This document shows positions 32,182-41,109 of a DNA stretch of 43,802 bases, in pieces. Where the stretch lies: contig NZ_QWGL01000027.1 in the NCBI RefSeq assembly GCF_003435375.1, forward strand, positions 1 to 43,802, in the 5' to 3' direction. The notes beneath the pieces were generated by a model. The model did not search any database. It saw only the letters and a list, made by a program, of their open reading frames with translations, and was not told where the DNA came from. The DNA is from Clostridium sp. AM34-11AC. GTDB taxonomy: Bacteria > Bacillota > Clostridia > Lachnospirales > Lachnospiraceae. Position numbers and translations under genes: made by a program. Numbering within the stretch: position 1 is the stretch's first letter; each line of letters starts with the position of its first letter.

Positions 32182-34251
32182 ATGATCATGCCCGTATGTA
32201 TGAGACCTATGCCTGATGAATTACTGTATGGGTGGCTGTCAAGGCTGTCACTGGAAAACAGATATTCTTCACTCACGGAATTTGGAAAACGGTTCCTCAC
32301 CGAAAGAACCGCACTTCAGCCGCCGGAAAGGATATCTTGGTATCCACGGGTGGATTTCATCCGGGATTTGGACCGGGTCTGTGAGGAATACAAGGAGATT
32401 GGTTGCTTCCCAACAGCGGATGAAATGCTTCGGAAGATGACTCCGCTGTATACCGTTTTCCCGTTTCTTACATACGGGAACCAGTCCTGGTGGACACAGT
32501 TCATCCTGAGAGAACCAGGCACTGCCCTGACCGGGACGGGAAACCGGGGCAACATGATCTCTGAGTTCCTGTCGTGCCCAGAATGCAGGCGGCAGGATCA
32601 TGAAAAGTATGGTTTTTCTTATCTGCGCACTTGGCACCATCTGCCGGGCGTGCGGGTGTGCGCTGTTCACAAGGTTCCGCTGCAGATCCTGGAATACAAA
32701 AAGCAGAAGGTTCTGGACCTGGATGAGGACGGAATCATCCTGTCGGAAAAAGAATTGGTCGGGGATTTAGAAACGGAATGGGGGATCAGTTCCTTTGCAA
32801 AAAAATTATATGAGAAACCTCTGTTTTTTGATCTTCGTGGGTTGCAGGCTTTACTTTCAGAACGTATGGAAGAATTGGACATCAGGAAGAAAATTGCGGA
32901 AGCCGTGAAATCAGCCGGATTTCTTCCTTACCTGAACGCCGAATGCGAAAAAAGGGTACAGAAAATGCTGATGGAACCGCGGAACGGAATGGATGAAATC
33001 ATGGCATTCTCGGCATTCCTGTTTGGCGAATATTCCGTTCTGGAAGAAAAAGCACAGCGCTTTCTGGGCGAACTGGAGGAGCCGTTTGCGGACGTAATCC
33101 ACGGACGGTTCCAATTACTGTCCGGATTCGGCAGACTTGTGCATCTGAAATGCGTAACCTGCGGAAAGGGATTCCATATCCACCCGTATTCACTCGGTCT
33201 GGGCTGCGGATGTCCTTTTTGCGAAACAAGGATGTCATTGCAGCAGCGAATCAACCGGAGACTTTCTTTTCTCGGAGACGGAAATTACGAACTGGCGGAG
33301 GATGTCAACGAAGAAGCCATGGGAGAGCGGGTCAGCATCCTCCATAAAACCTGCGGAAACGTCCGGAAGACCCGCCTCATGGAAACACTCTGGATGCAGA
33401 AGAAATGCGACTGCGAGACAAAAGTAAGTTTTTCGGATGCGGCGGAACGTGTTCGCGCTGCATCCACAGATTTTACACTGATTCGGTATATCGGAGGGAA
33501 AAAGGACCACATCGTCCGGTTAAAACATAAAGTTTGCGGTCAGACCTTTGATTGGGAGCTCGGGCGCTTTCAGAAAAGACCGACCTGCATGGTATGTGAA
33601 AGACGCCGTGCTCCAAGAGAATCAGTAGAAGACTTCATAAAAAGGATGAGTGATCTGGTCGGCGATGAATACGAGCTGGCAAGCGGGTTCACGGATTTGA
33701 GGAGTCGGATTCTGGTCAGACACCGGGCGTGCGGAACCGTTACCGAGATGATTCCAAATGATTTTCTCCGCGGCAGAAGATGCAACTTATGCCACAAAGT
33801 AATCAGACGGGCGGAACTGGAAGCGGAACTGGAATCATGTACCGGAGGGTACTACCGGATCACGGGAATGAAAAACGTCAGATACGCTATCGAGGGTGAA
33901 AACGGAGAGAGATTCTTTCGGGATCCAGGATACATCATGCAGGAATTGTCCAGACCGACAGAATCAAAGCTTTTTACGCACCGAGTGGCAAAACCGAAGC
34001 CTGCACCAAGAAAAGAAGCGTTGATTTATTTATCCGCAAAAGAAATCTGCCGACAGAAGGGATTCTGGAGCCCCAGGGACTCGGCTGACATACTGCTGCT
34101 GAAGCAGGTACAGGATCTTATGCGCTGGTTGGTTCGAAACAGTTATTTAGAGCGGATAGGCTACGGTAAATATGTCCTGTCAGAAAAGAAGCTTTCGGGA
34201 GAGCACAGCGATGAAAATCAAACTGCCGATGACGGGACTGTACAGGAGTAA
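32182..34251 (+). CDS. tniQ: TniQ/TnsD-type target selector 1, zinc-ribbon rich
   Basis: ATG 32182 (MIMPVCMRPMPDELLYGWLSRLS) follows AAAGGAG; the product is 689 residues. The TniQ domain is clear: ELLYGWLSRL, FPFLTYG and a zinc CCCH unit CPECRRQD...YLRTWHHLPGVRVCAVH. Behind it are at least four zinc-ribbon-like modules (KCVTCGKGFHIHPY...CPFC; HKTCGN...CDC; HKVCGQTFDW...CMVC; HRACGT...CNLC). Such arrays, like TnsD zinc regions, could read DNA sequence. It is the likely partner of TnsC for a fixed chromosomal site, here rsfS, although the second TniQ could be that instead. Confidence 0.9.
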   Translation: MIMPVCMRPMPDELLYGWLSRLSLENRYSSLTEFGKRFLTERTALQPPERISWYPRVDFIRDLDRVCEEYKEIGCFPTADEMLRKMTPLYTVFPFLTYGNQSWWTQFILREPGTALTGTGNRGNMISEFLSCPECRRQDHEKYGFSYLRTWHHLPGVRVCAVHKVPLQILEYKKQKVLDLDEDGIILSEKELVGDLETEWGISSFAKKLYEKPLFFDLRGLQALLSERMEELDIRKKIAEAVKSAGFLPYLNAECEKRVQKMLMEPRNGMDEIMAFSAFLFGEYSVLEEKAQRFLGELEEPFADVIHGRFQLLSGFGRLVHLKCVTCGKGFHIHPYSLGLGCGCPFCETRMSLQQRINRRLSFLGDGNYELAEDVNEEAMGERVSILHKTCGNVRKTRLMETLWMQKKCDCETKVSFSDAAERVRAASTDFTLIRYIGGKKDHIVRLKHKVCGQTFDWELGRFQKRPTCMVCERRRAPRESVEDFIKRMSDLVGDEYELASGFTDLRSRILVRHRACGTVTEMIPNDFLRGRRCNLCHKVIRRAELEAELESCTGGYYRITGMKNVRYAIEGENGERFFRDPGYIMQELSRPTESKLFTHRVAKPKPAPRKEALIYLSAKEICRQKGFWSPRDSADILLLKQVQDLMRWLVRNSYLERIGYGKYVLSEKKLSGEHSDENQTADDGTVQE

Positions 34252-34319
34252 GACCCAATGGTATGATAATGGTAGACTCCTTGGGGATTGGAATAGAATT
34301 ATACAAAAAGGAGAAAAAA

Positions 34320-35120
34320 ATGGGAAGAATTTACGTTACTGGAGATATTCACTCGGAGCCGGATCGGTTTAATACGGAAAATTTTCCGGAACAGAAAGAA
34401 ATGACCCGGGATGATTATGTTATTATCTGCGGTGATTTTGGGCTGGTATGGTCGGAGGATCGGGAAAGTAAGAGAGAGACCTGGTGGCTCGACTGGCTGG
34501 AAAACAAAACATACACCACCCTTTTCGTGGACGGGAATCATGAAAACTTTACCAGACTCAACTCACTTCCAATAGAAGAGTGGCACGGTGGCCGCGTTCA
34601 TAAAATTCGGGAACACGTCATCCATTTGATGCGGGGTGAGATGTTCGATTTGGATGGGAAAATGATCTTTACTTTTGGCGGCGCACGTTCTCATGACATT
34701 GATGGTTTTGCCACAAACAGTGCTTTAAAGAAAGATTATACGGCGGGAATTTTGCAGCCGGATGATCCGCTGATTTACGAAAAATTAAAAATATTGCGAA
34801 CAACAAATTGCTGTGCCAGAATCGAAGAGGTGAGCTGGTGGCGGTCAGAAATGCCGACCCGATTGGAAATGCTGCATGGACTGGAAACGTTGAAAGCTCA
34901 CAATTGGAAAACGGATTTTATCTTTTCCCATGACGGACCGTCTTCCAGCCTGGAGATTCTGGGAGGCGGACTTTTGTCTCCAGATCCGCTGAATCAATAT
35001 CTGGAAAAAGTGAAAAAGAAGACTTCATACAATAAATGGTTTTTCGGTCATCATCATGTGGACCGTCAAATCACGGAAAAAGACTCCGTGATTTATGAGC
35101 AGATCACAAGAATCTGCTAA
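34320..35120 (+). CDS. Metallophosphoesterase inside the transposition operon
   Basis: ATG 34320 after AAAAAGGAG gives 266 residues. The calcineurin-like metal sites are complete: GDIHSEP, ICGDFGLVWSEDRE, DGNHENF, FSHDGPSSSL and FFGHHHVDRQ. It should be a cytosolic phosphoesterase acting on nucleotides, DNA or phosphoproteins. It lies 68 bp after tniQ1 and before the terminator and second tniQ. Tn7 has no such subunit. It could be cargo, a regulator or a DNA-end processing factor. Function is inference. Confidence 0.88.
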   Translation: MGRIYVTGDIHSEPDRFNTENFPEQKEMTRDDYVIICGDFGLVWSEDRESKRETWWLDWLENKTYTTLFVDGNHENFTRLNSLPIEEWHGGRVHKIREHVIHLMRGEMFDLDGKMIFTFGGARSHDIDGFATNSALKKDYTAGILQPDDPLIYEKLKILRTTNCCARIEEVSWWRSEMPTRLEMLHGLETLKAHNWKTDFIFSHDGPSSSLEILGGGLLSPDPLNQYLEKVKKKTSYNKWFFGHHHVDRQITEKDSVIYEQITRIC

Positions 35121-35150
35121 ACTCAAAAAGTTAATAATATCTGCTTGGAA

Positions 35151-35186
35151 CCCCGGAGGAATGAGCCTTCCGGGGCTTTCTTTTTG
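35151..35186 (+). terminator. Terminator after the tnsABC-tniQ-phosphoesterase operon
   Basis: CCCCGGA/TCCGGGG stem extended by GG/CC, then CTTTCTTTTT. Confidence 0.85.
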
Positions 35187-35207
35187 CGGTAACAGGGGGC
35201 TTTTCTT

Positions 35208-35249
35208 CCATAATTTATGCAAAGAAGTTATGGAAAGGAAGTGCTATTT
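35208..35249 (+). promoter_or_regulatory. SD-pairing leader hairpin of the second tniQ
   Basis: CTTCCATAA (from ~35210) can pair with TTATGGAA just ahead of AGGAAG, the SD. The same sequence type precedes 38056 and 38939, and relics occur at 37774 and 37870. It is an operator or translation-control hairpin; which one is not known. Confidence 0.55.
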
Positions 35250-37661
35250 ATGCTTATGCCGACATGCCTGAAACCTTATCCCGGTGAACTGCTGTACGGC
35301 TGGATTGTACGGTTATTCAGGGTCAATATGTACGATTCCATTGAGAAATTCTGTGCAGCTTATATCCCGTATGAAGATCGAAAATTTAAAATGGGGAAAC
35401 CGGTTCCCGTTCGTCTGGATTACCGATTCAATCTGGACCATATATGCTCGGAGAACGAAGAATTCGAATGTTTCCCGGATGTCAGGAGCATGATTGCGGA
35501 AATGACACCGCTCACAGCCCTGTTTCCGTTTATGACCAGGGGATATCAGGCGGAATGTATGGAAATTCTGCTCCGGGAACATAGCGGCTGCAAACTGGAT
35601 ATCCCCGTAATGGACAGTGACATCACTGAGTTGCACGTATGCCCGGACTGCGCGCGGGAGGATATTGCCGCATATGAAAGACCGTATCTTCATACCGTCC
35701 ATCATTTGCCTGGCGTTCGGATGTGTCCGAAACATCACCGGGTACTGATGCGTGTACAGATAGAACCGGACGATTGGGAACGCGGACTTGATGACGGGTC
35801 CATGGTTCCGGTGGAGCTTAGAGCAGATGAAACAACGGAACAGCGTATCAGTGAGTTTATGCGGAAATTATATGAGTGCCCGCCGGATCTGGATCTGAAT
35901 GGCTTACAGGCGATGATTCTGGCGCGCATGGGAGAAGGCGGATATCCACTGGAGTCACCGTACGGAAATCTTGCGGATGATCTTTGGACTGCCGGATATG
36001 CCGGTCTGTTCGCCGGTAAAACGGATGTGCGTGTGTTCAAGGTTCTGTCACAGAAGAAAATTGTACCGGAAGACGCGATTGCACTGTTGTTATTCCTGTT
36101 CCATGATTACGAGGATTTTCAGAAGGCGGCATTGAAGGTACAGACGGATGATACGGGAACGCTTGCCGAGCTTTTCCCGGGATACATCGTGCATTCCGTG
36201 GATCACTGGATTGCAGAACTGGAGTGTCGGAAATGCGGGGAGCGGTTCCATATCCATCCTTATGCTCTTTTCCTTGGTGCCGGATGTCCAAAATGTGACC
36301 GGGAAGCGGATCCGGATGAGGTGTTTCAGCGCCAGCTTCATATGATTGGGGACGGTACCTACGAACTGGAGGAACACTTCCCGGGATATGGAAGACCCGT
36401 AAAGATCCGACATAAGACCTGTGGCAAGGAACGTAATGTGAACGCCACGGAGCTGATATGGATGGAGAAACGTTGTTACTGTGAAACATATCTCAGACAG
36501 GAAGAACTGCAGGCAAGGATCGACAGGGCCGCGCATGCGGAAAATACATACACGTTGGTGAAATACCGGGGCGGTAAGGGAATCGGACAGTTCGTGACGC
36601 TCCGGCATGAGGAATGCGGAGGCGAATTCACAGTATCTCTTCGGGAATTTGAACGGGCACCGTTCTGTCGTTGCTGCAGGAGCGGTCAGGCGGTCGTTGA
36701 CCGCTTCGGAGAGAGATTTCATGAACTCATGGGCGATGAGTATGAAATGGTCACTCCCTATCAGGGACTGTCAAAGATGATGACGGTACGCCACCGCACC
36801 TGCGGAACAACAACCGAAGGATATGCCCTCAGCTTTCTGAACGGCAAGCGGTGTGCCCTGTGTACGCCGATCATACCGAAGGAAGACATGAGAGGATATG
36901 TGACGGAGTGTACCGGCGGGGAATATCGTGTGAGCAGCATTGAACGGAACACGATAACGGTATGCGGCCCGGACGGAAAGGAACTGACGAACTCGGTACA
37001 GTTTTTTATACAGGAGCTTTCGCTCGGCGAGAAATCCTCCGTGTTTAATCACGTGGTCAAAAAACCGGAAATTCCCCTGCGGGATGCCGCGGTTTTGTAT
37101 TTCAAGGCGAAGGAAGTCTGCGGAAAATATGGAGTCTGGATACCGGAAGAAACGGACGCCGCCATGGAGTTTGCAAAGATTCAGTATCTGTCACGTCAGC
37201 TGCTTGCCGAAGGGCACCTGTTCCGGAAATGTCCGGGCGTATTCTCCGTGGATCTGGATGTTCCCGATGAGACTGCAATCCGGGAGATTTACCTGGAGCG
37301 TCGCGGGGAACATATCGGGGCTTATTACCATGAATCCGCCGCGTACCATGCCGGTATTCTGGATAAGAAACCGGAAACGGAATACATTCTGTGTAATGAC
37401 GTGAAAACGGATGACTTCAGGAATCAGAAGGTGGGAAATACAAAGTTCAAAACCAGAGCGGCATATGCGGAAATCAATAACCGGAATTACAGGGCAATCG
37501 AGGGGATCAATCTGCTGATGTTTTCCGGCAAGCACCCGGAATATAAAAAACAGGTAGAAGACTGGCTTCTGGAGAACCGCGTGTATGTTGCAGATATGGA
37601 GCCGTATTTCCAGTATTATCCGAATATGATCAAAAAGATTGTCAAGGGACTTTTTAAATAG
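35250..37661 (+). CDS. tniQ: TniQ/TnsD-type target selector 2, larger paralogue
   Basis: ATG 35250 (MLMPTCLKPYPGELLYGWIVRLF) with AAGGAAG gives 803 residues. The same TniQ core (FPFMTRGYQ, CPDCAREDIAAYERPYLHTVHHLPGVRMCPKH) and four zinc modules as the first copy are seen (CRKCGERFHIHPY...CPKC; HKTCGK...CYC; HEECGGEF...CRCC; HRTCGT...CALC). A longer C-terminal part (~120 residues, DFRNQKVGNTKFKTRAAYAEINNRNY ... FSGKHPEYKKQVEDWL) is extra. It has its own leader after the operon terminator, so it may be used under different conditions and at a different target. Confidence 0.9.
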   Translation: MLMPTCLKPYPGELLYGWIVRLFRVNMYDSIEKFCAAYIPYEDRKFKMGKPVPVRLDYRFNLDHICSENEEFECFPDVRSMIAEMTPLTALFPFMTRGYQAECMEILLREHSGCKLDIPVMDSDITELHVCPDCAREDIAAYERPYLHTVHHLPGVRMCPKHHRVLMRVQIEPDDWERGLDDGSMVPVELRADETTEQRISEFMRKLYECPPDLDLNGLQAMILARMGEGGYPLESPYGNLADDLWTAGYAGLFAGKTDVRVFKVLSQKKIVPEDAIALLLFLFHDYEDFQKAALKVQTDDTGTLAELFPGYIVHSVDHWIAELECRKCGERFHIHPYALFLGAGCPKCDREADPDEVFQRQLHMIGDGTYELEEHFPGYGRPVKIRHKTCGKERNVNATELIWMEKRCYCETYLRQEELQARIDRAAHAENTYTLVKYRGGKGIGQFVTLRHEECGGEFTVSLREFERAPFCRCCRSGQAVVDRFGERFHELMGDEYEMVTPYQGLSKMMTVRHRTCGTTTEGYALSFLNGKRCALCTPIIPKEDMRGYVTECTGGEYRVSSIERNTITVCGPDGKELTNSVQFFIQELSLGEKSSVFNHVVKKPEIPLRDAAVLYFKAKEVCGKYGVWIPEETDAAMEFAKIQYLSRQLLAEGHLFRKCPGVFSVDLDVPDETAIREIYLERRGEHIGAYYHESAAYHAGILDKKPETEYILCNDVKTDDFRNQKVGNTKFKTRAAYAEINNRNYRAIEGINLLMFSGKHPEYKKQVEDWLLENRVYVADMEPYFQYYPNMIKKIVKGLFK

Positions 37662-37773
37662 GAAGAACCCTTGAAAATTCCCCTATCTCTACAGGTAACG
37701 AAATAAGTTGGCTAAATGAAAAACAATCGTGTTCCATTTTTTTGTTTCCTGACCAATTCTGCGTAAATTTCTT

Positions 37774-37981
37774 CCATAATTCCTATATCAAACAGGAAAG
37801 GAGAAAGCCTAAGTAGAGAGGCAGTTCACATAAGAAGAAAAGTAAAATTGTAAGGTGTGGCATTAAAACCAATTTCTTCCATAATTTTTCTGTCAAAAAA
37901 TCATATGATGAAATAACCAATAAGATTGGGTATGTCACATCAAACGAGAGCCTGTTCCCTGGTGGGAATGGGTTCTTTTTA
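37774..37981 (+). other. Two orphan leader copies and an orphan terminator
   Basis: TTCTTCCATAATT occurs near 37774 and 37869, without the matching second arm. A GAGCCTGTTCCC/GGGAATGGGTTC hairpin with TTCTTTTT follows at 37949-37978, much like the terminator after 38814. No gene lies between. This looks like what is left of a deleted unit of the tandem TasA-like array. Confidence 0.55.
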
Positions 37982-38005
37982 CGTTTTGCTAATTTATGCA
38001 GTAAT

Positions 38006-38055
38006 TCTTCCATAATTGTTCCGCAAGAAAATTTATGGAAGGAGGTTTTCTTTTT
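38006..38055 (+). promoter_or_regulatory. SD-pairing leader hairpin of first TasA-like gene
   Basis: CTTCCATAA pairs with TTATGGAAG, which is joined to the SD GGAAGGAGG. A strong anti-SD hairpin with a ~15-nt loop containing CCGCAAGAAA. Confidence 0.65.
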
Positions 38056-38814
38056 ATGAGGAAATCAAAGAAGCAGATGGTCATGGCAGCAGCAGCCTGT
38101 GCCATGATGGGAGTAATGGCCATCGGAGGAACCATGGCGTATTTAACTGACAGTGAGACCGCAACCAACACTTTTACCATTGGTCAGGTAAAGATTGATC
38201 TGGAAGAGCCGGAGTATGCAAAACTGACGGAAACCCAGAAGCAGCACCTGGTACCGAACCAGATCGTGGCAAAGGACCCGCAGGTGGAGAATACCGGTGT
38301 CAACGATGCAATCGTATTCTTAAAGGTTGAGATGCCGAAGAAGGCCGTAATTGTGGCAGAGAAAGACGGCACAAGAAAGACCACTGCGGTGACCGAGCTC
38401 TTTACCATGCTGAATACCGATATCGATCCGGCAACTGACGGCAGTACCGCTGGAAAGAACTGGGTAGAGCTTCAGGGCGATGATACCGGTGCTGATACAA
38501 ATGTACATGTTTATGCTTACAAGGAGAAACTGGCAAAGGATGCCAAGACCACGGCACTGTTTGACAGTATCCAGCTGCAGAACGTCATCGAGGGACAGAT
38601 CGATACCAATACCGAAAATATCAAGGTGACCGCTTACGCGATCCAGGCAGCCGAGGTGCTGGAGGGCGAGGATACCGACCTGACCGATACCCTGACCAAA
38701 GAGAATCTGCAGAAGATCTATGATATCTACGGCAAGCAGAACAACGGTCAGACCGTCCCGGAAGCAAATACCAATAACAGCAAGAACCTGGAAGGCAATG
38801 ACCTGTCAGTCTGA
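38056..38814 (+). CDS. TasA/camelysin-like secreted protein (SipW-type signal)
   Basis: ATG 38056 (MRKSKKQMVMAAAACAMMG) lies after GGAAGGAGG, and the frame upstream includes that SD. The product is 252 residues. The SipW-type signal region reads GGTMAYLTDSETATNTFTIGQVKIDLEEP, the shared N-terminus of TasA and camelysin. The mature part is a jelly-roll-like beta protein (NTGVNDAIVFLKVEMP, ENIKVTAYAIQAAEVL). It would be exported and form fibres or coat matrix. No sipW gene is in the window, so the host enzyme must process it. Confidence 0.9.
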   Translation: MRKSKKQMVMAAAACAMMGVMAIGGTMAYLTDSETATNTFTIGQVKIDLEEPEYAKLTETQKQHLVPNQIVAKDPQVENTGVNDAIVFLKVEMPKKAVIVAEKDGTRKTTAVTELFTMLNTDIDPATDGSTAGKNWVELQGDDTGADTNVHVYAYKEKLAKDAKTTALFDSIQLQNVIEGQIDTNTENIKVTAYAIQAAEVLEGEDTDLTDTLTKENLQKIYDIYGKQNNGQTVPEANTNNSKNLEGNDLSV

Positions 38815-38833
38815 TCATATTTTCATAAAACAA

Positions 38834-38864
38834 GAGCCTGTTCCTTATCGGAGCAGGTTCTTTT
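38834..38864 (+). terminator. Terminator after first TasA-like gene
   Basis: GAGCCTGTTCC/GGAGCAGGTTC stem, TTAT(C) loop, TTTT tail. Confidence 0.85.
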
Positions 38865-38885
38865 GCGTTCCACCAATTCTGGGTG

Positions 38886-38938
38886 CAAATTTTCCATAAT
38901 TATACCGACAAAAAAATATGGAAGGAGGTTTTCTTTTT
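38886..38938 (+). promoter_or_regulatory. SD-pairing leader hairpin of second TasA-like gene
   Basis: TTTTCCATAA... pairs with TATGGAA just ahead of GGAGG. The loop contains ACCGACAAAAAA. The leader and first ~20 codons closely copy those of the first gene. Confidence 0.65.
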
Positions 38939-41047
38939 ATGAGGAAATCAAAGAAGCAGCTGCTTCGGACACTGATTGCCTGTGGTCTGGTGGTTTCCGT
39001 GGCAGCAGGCGGCACCGTGGCCTATCTGACCGATGCCGAGACAGCCACCAACACGTTCACGGTCGGCAAGGTCAAGATCGACCTGGAGGAACCCAGCTAT
39101 CCCGGAAATGACAGTGACGAGGTCAAAAACATCATCCCGAACCAGGAGATCGTGAAGGATCCGCAGATTGAAAATACCGGCAATAATGATGCTCTGGTAT
39201 TTATACGGGTGGAGATACCACAGGAAACGTTTACCGACGAGGATGACGGCATAGGAGAGCAGAAGAAGCAGGATCTGTTCCGATTAAAAGGCGTCAGTGA
39301 CCAGTGGGAACTGCTGCGGACGGAAACAGTGGCCGGGGAAGACGGGAAAGCAAAAACATCCTATGTGTACGGTTACAAAAAGACCCTGGGGAAAGACGCA
39401 ACCACGGACAAGCTGTTCCAGAAGGTACAGATGAAAAATGCTGTGGAATCCGATTTGAGCGGAAACGTGGAAGATATCATTGTGACCGCCTGCGCCATTC
39501 AGGCAACCGATATCCCGGATGTGAACCTGACACCTGGCAGTGATGGAAATCTGAGTAAGGATGCTCTGGATCAGGTATACACCATCTTCCTGAACCAGTC
39601 CGGGAACAAGACAAGCCGACCGGCAGATGAAGGTGACCGGAACCAGTCAGGAAAACTCGGTAAGATCAGCTATGAACTGGATGGAGGCACCCTGGCAGCC
39701 GGAACACTGACGGAGTATGGAAGCGCTGATTATGGATACACGCCGCCAGCTCCAGCGAAGAAAAACTATACTTTTACGGGATGGGAACCGGAGAACATTC
39801 CGGCCGGCAGCACGGGAACCGTAACAATGACTGCGAAGTGGACTGCAGATGTGCTTGGTAGCATTTCGTACAATCTGGATGGCGGCAACATAAGCGGAGA
39901 AAAGGCTTCCTATACAGCGGATGATTACGGATATATTCCTCCAACACCGACAAAAACTGGATATAAGTTCACGGGATGGAGTCCGGCAAAAATACAGACT
40001 GACAGTACAGGAAATGTGACTTTTGCAGCATCATGGGAAGAAGAAACAGCCACCACTCTGGATGGCGAAACATTAAATGCCAGAATGAAAGTATTGGCTG
40101 GAAAGAAAAATGCAGACTGTTATGAGGTAGATACCAAAATTACAGCAATCCAACATTCTATCCAAGAACCTTCAGATGAGATAAAAACAAATCCTACTTC
40201 ATTGGTATCTACAGAAGATTCCGAAGTTCCAGTATATATGTGGTTCGAGGATGGAACAATTAAGTGGTGGTCAGCAGCAAATTCAGTTGTAGCAAATTCA
40301 AATCTAAATTATTTATGTCATTACATGACAAACCTTATCGACATCAGTGGGTTATCAGATTTGGATACTAAAGACGTAACAAGCATGCGATCCACATTCT
40401 CTGCCTGTAACAATCTAACTGATTTAACAGCATTAAAACGTTGGGATACTAGAAATTTGATAGATGTCAGTTGTATATTTTCCCGTTGTACCAGCCTTTC
40501 TGATTTAACCCCACTAGCCAGCTGGAATACAAACAACATTACCAATATGGGAGATATGTTCAAAGAATGCATTAATCTTTTGAACTTAAATCCGTTAACA
40601 AATTGGAATACAAGCAATGTTACCAGTATGAATAACATGTTCTTTCAATGTGCCAGTCTTGCAAGTTTAACACCAATAGCTAACTGGGATACTGATAACC
40701 TCACAACAATGTCTGATATGTTTTATGAGTGTACCAGTCTCGTAAATCTGACGCCATTAACAAATTGGAATACAGAAAAAGTTGTGAATATGAATGGAAT
40801 ATTTAATAGGTGTAGTAGTATCGTTGATTTGAGTCCACTCGCAAGTTGGAATACTGGTAATGTAACAACTATGAGATATATGTTTAGTGGTTGTACGAAG
40901 TTGGCAAATCCTTCCGCCATCAACAATTGGGATATCTCAAGTGTCACTGCGTTTAAATACATGTTCCAGAACTGCCCATCGCACCCGATCTTCACCAAGC
41001 GAGCAGGTACCTGGGATAGCAAGGGCACCTTCACCCCAACAACCTGA
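38939..41047 (+). CDS. SipW-type TasA-like domain fused to InlB- and BspA-type repeats
   Basis: ATG 38939 gives 702 residues. The N-terminus repeats the SipW signal (GGTVAYLTDAETATNTFTVGKVKIDLEEP) and TasA-like domain to ~residue 235. Two InlB B-type repeats follow (GKISYELDGGTL...FTGWEP and GSISYNLDGGNI...FTGWSP). From ~residue 460, eight ~27-residue BspA-like (DUF285) units with the pattern W[ND]T-x2-V-T-x-M-x2-MF-x2-C-x-S-L occur, ending near NCPSHPIF. It is a surface protein that could anchor a binding module in a TasA-type fibre. Fully open reading frame. Confidence 0.9.
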   Translation: MRKSKKQLLRTLIACGLVVSVAAGGTVAYLTDAETATNTFTVGKVKIDLEEPSYPGNDSDEVKNIIPNQEIVKDPQIENTGNNDALVFIRVEIPQETFTDEDDGIGEQKKQDLFRLKGVSDQWELLRTETVAGEDGKAKTSYVYGYKKTLGKDATTDKLFQKVQMKNAVESDLSGNVEDIIVTACAIQATDIPDVNLTPGSDGNLSKDALDQVYTIFLNQSGNKTSRPADEGDRNQSGKLGKISYELDGGTLAAGTLTEYGSADYGYTPPAPAKKNYTFTGWEPENIPAGSTGTVTMTAKWTADVLGSISYNLDGGNISGEKASYTADDYGYIPPTPTKTGYKFTGWSPAKIQTDSTGNVTFAASWEEETATTLDGETLNARMKVLAGKKNADCYEVDTKITAIQHSIQEPSDEIKTNPTSLVSTEDSEVPVYMWFEDGTIKWWSAANSVVANSNLNYLCHYMTNLIDISGLSDLDTKDVTSMRSTFSACNNLTDLTALKRWDTRNLIDVSCIFSRCTSLSDLTPLASWNTNNITNMGDMFKECINLLNLNPLTNWNTSNVTSMNNMFFQCASLASLTPIANWDTDNLTTMSDMFYECTSLVNLTPLTNWNTEKVVNMNGIFNRCSSIVDLSPLASWNTGNVTTMRYMFSGCTKLANPSAINNWDISSVTAFKYMFQNCPSHPIFTKRAGTWDSKGTFTPTT

Positions 41048-41058
41048 TCTAATTCTAC

Positions 41059-41091
41059 AATCCTGCGGTGGTTGGCCGCAGGATTTTTTTT
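41059..41091 (+). terminator. Terminator before the right end
   Basis: Perfect AATCCTGCGG/CCGCAGGATT stem and eight T. Confidence 0.92.
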
Positions 41092-41109
41092 CTTCACTTT
41101 ACCTCCAGG

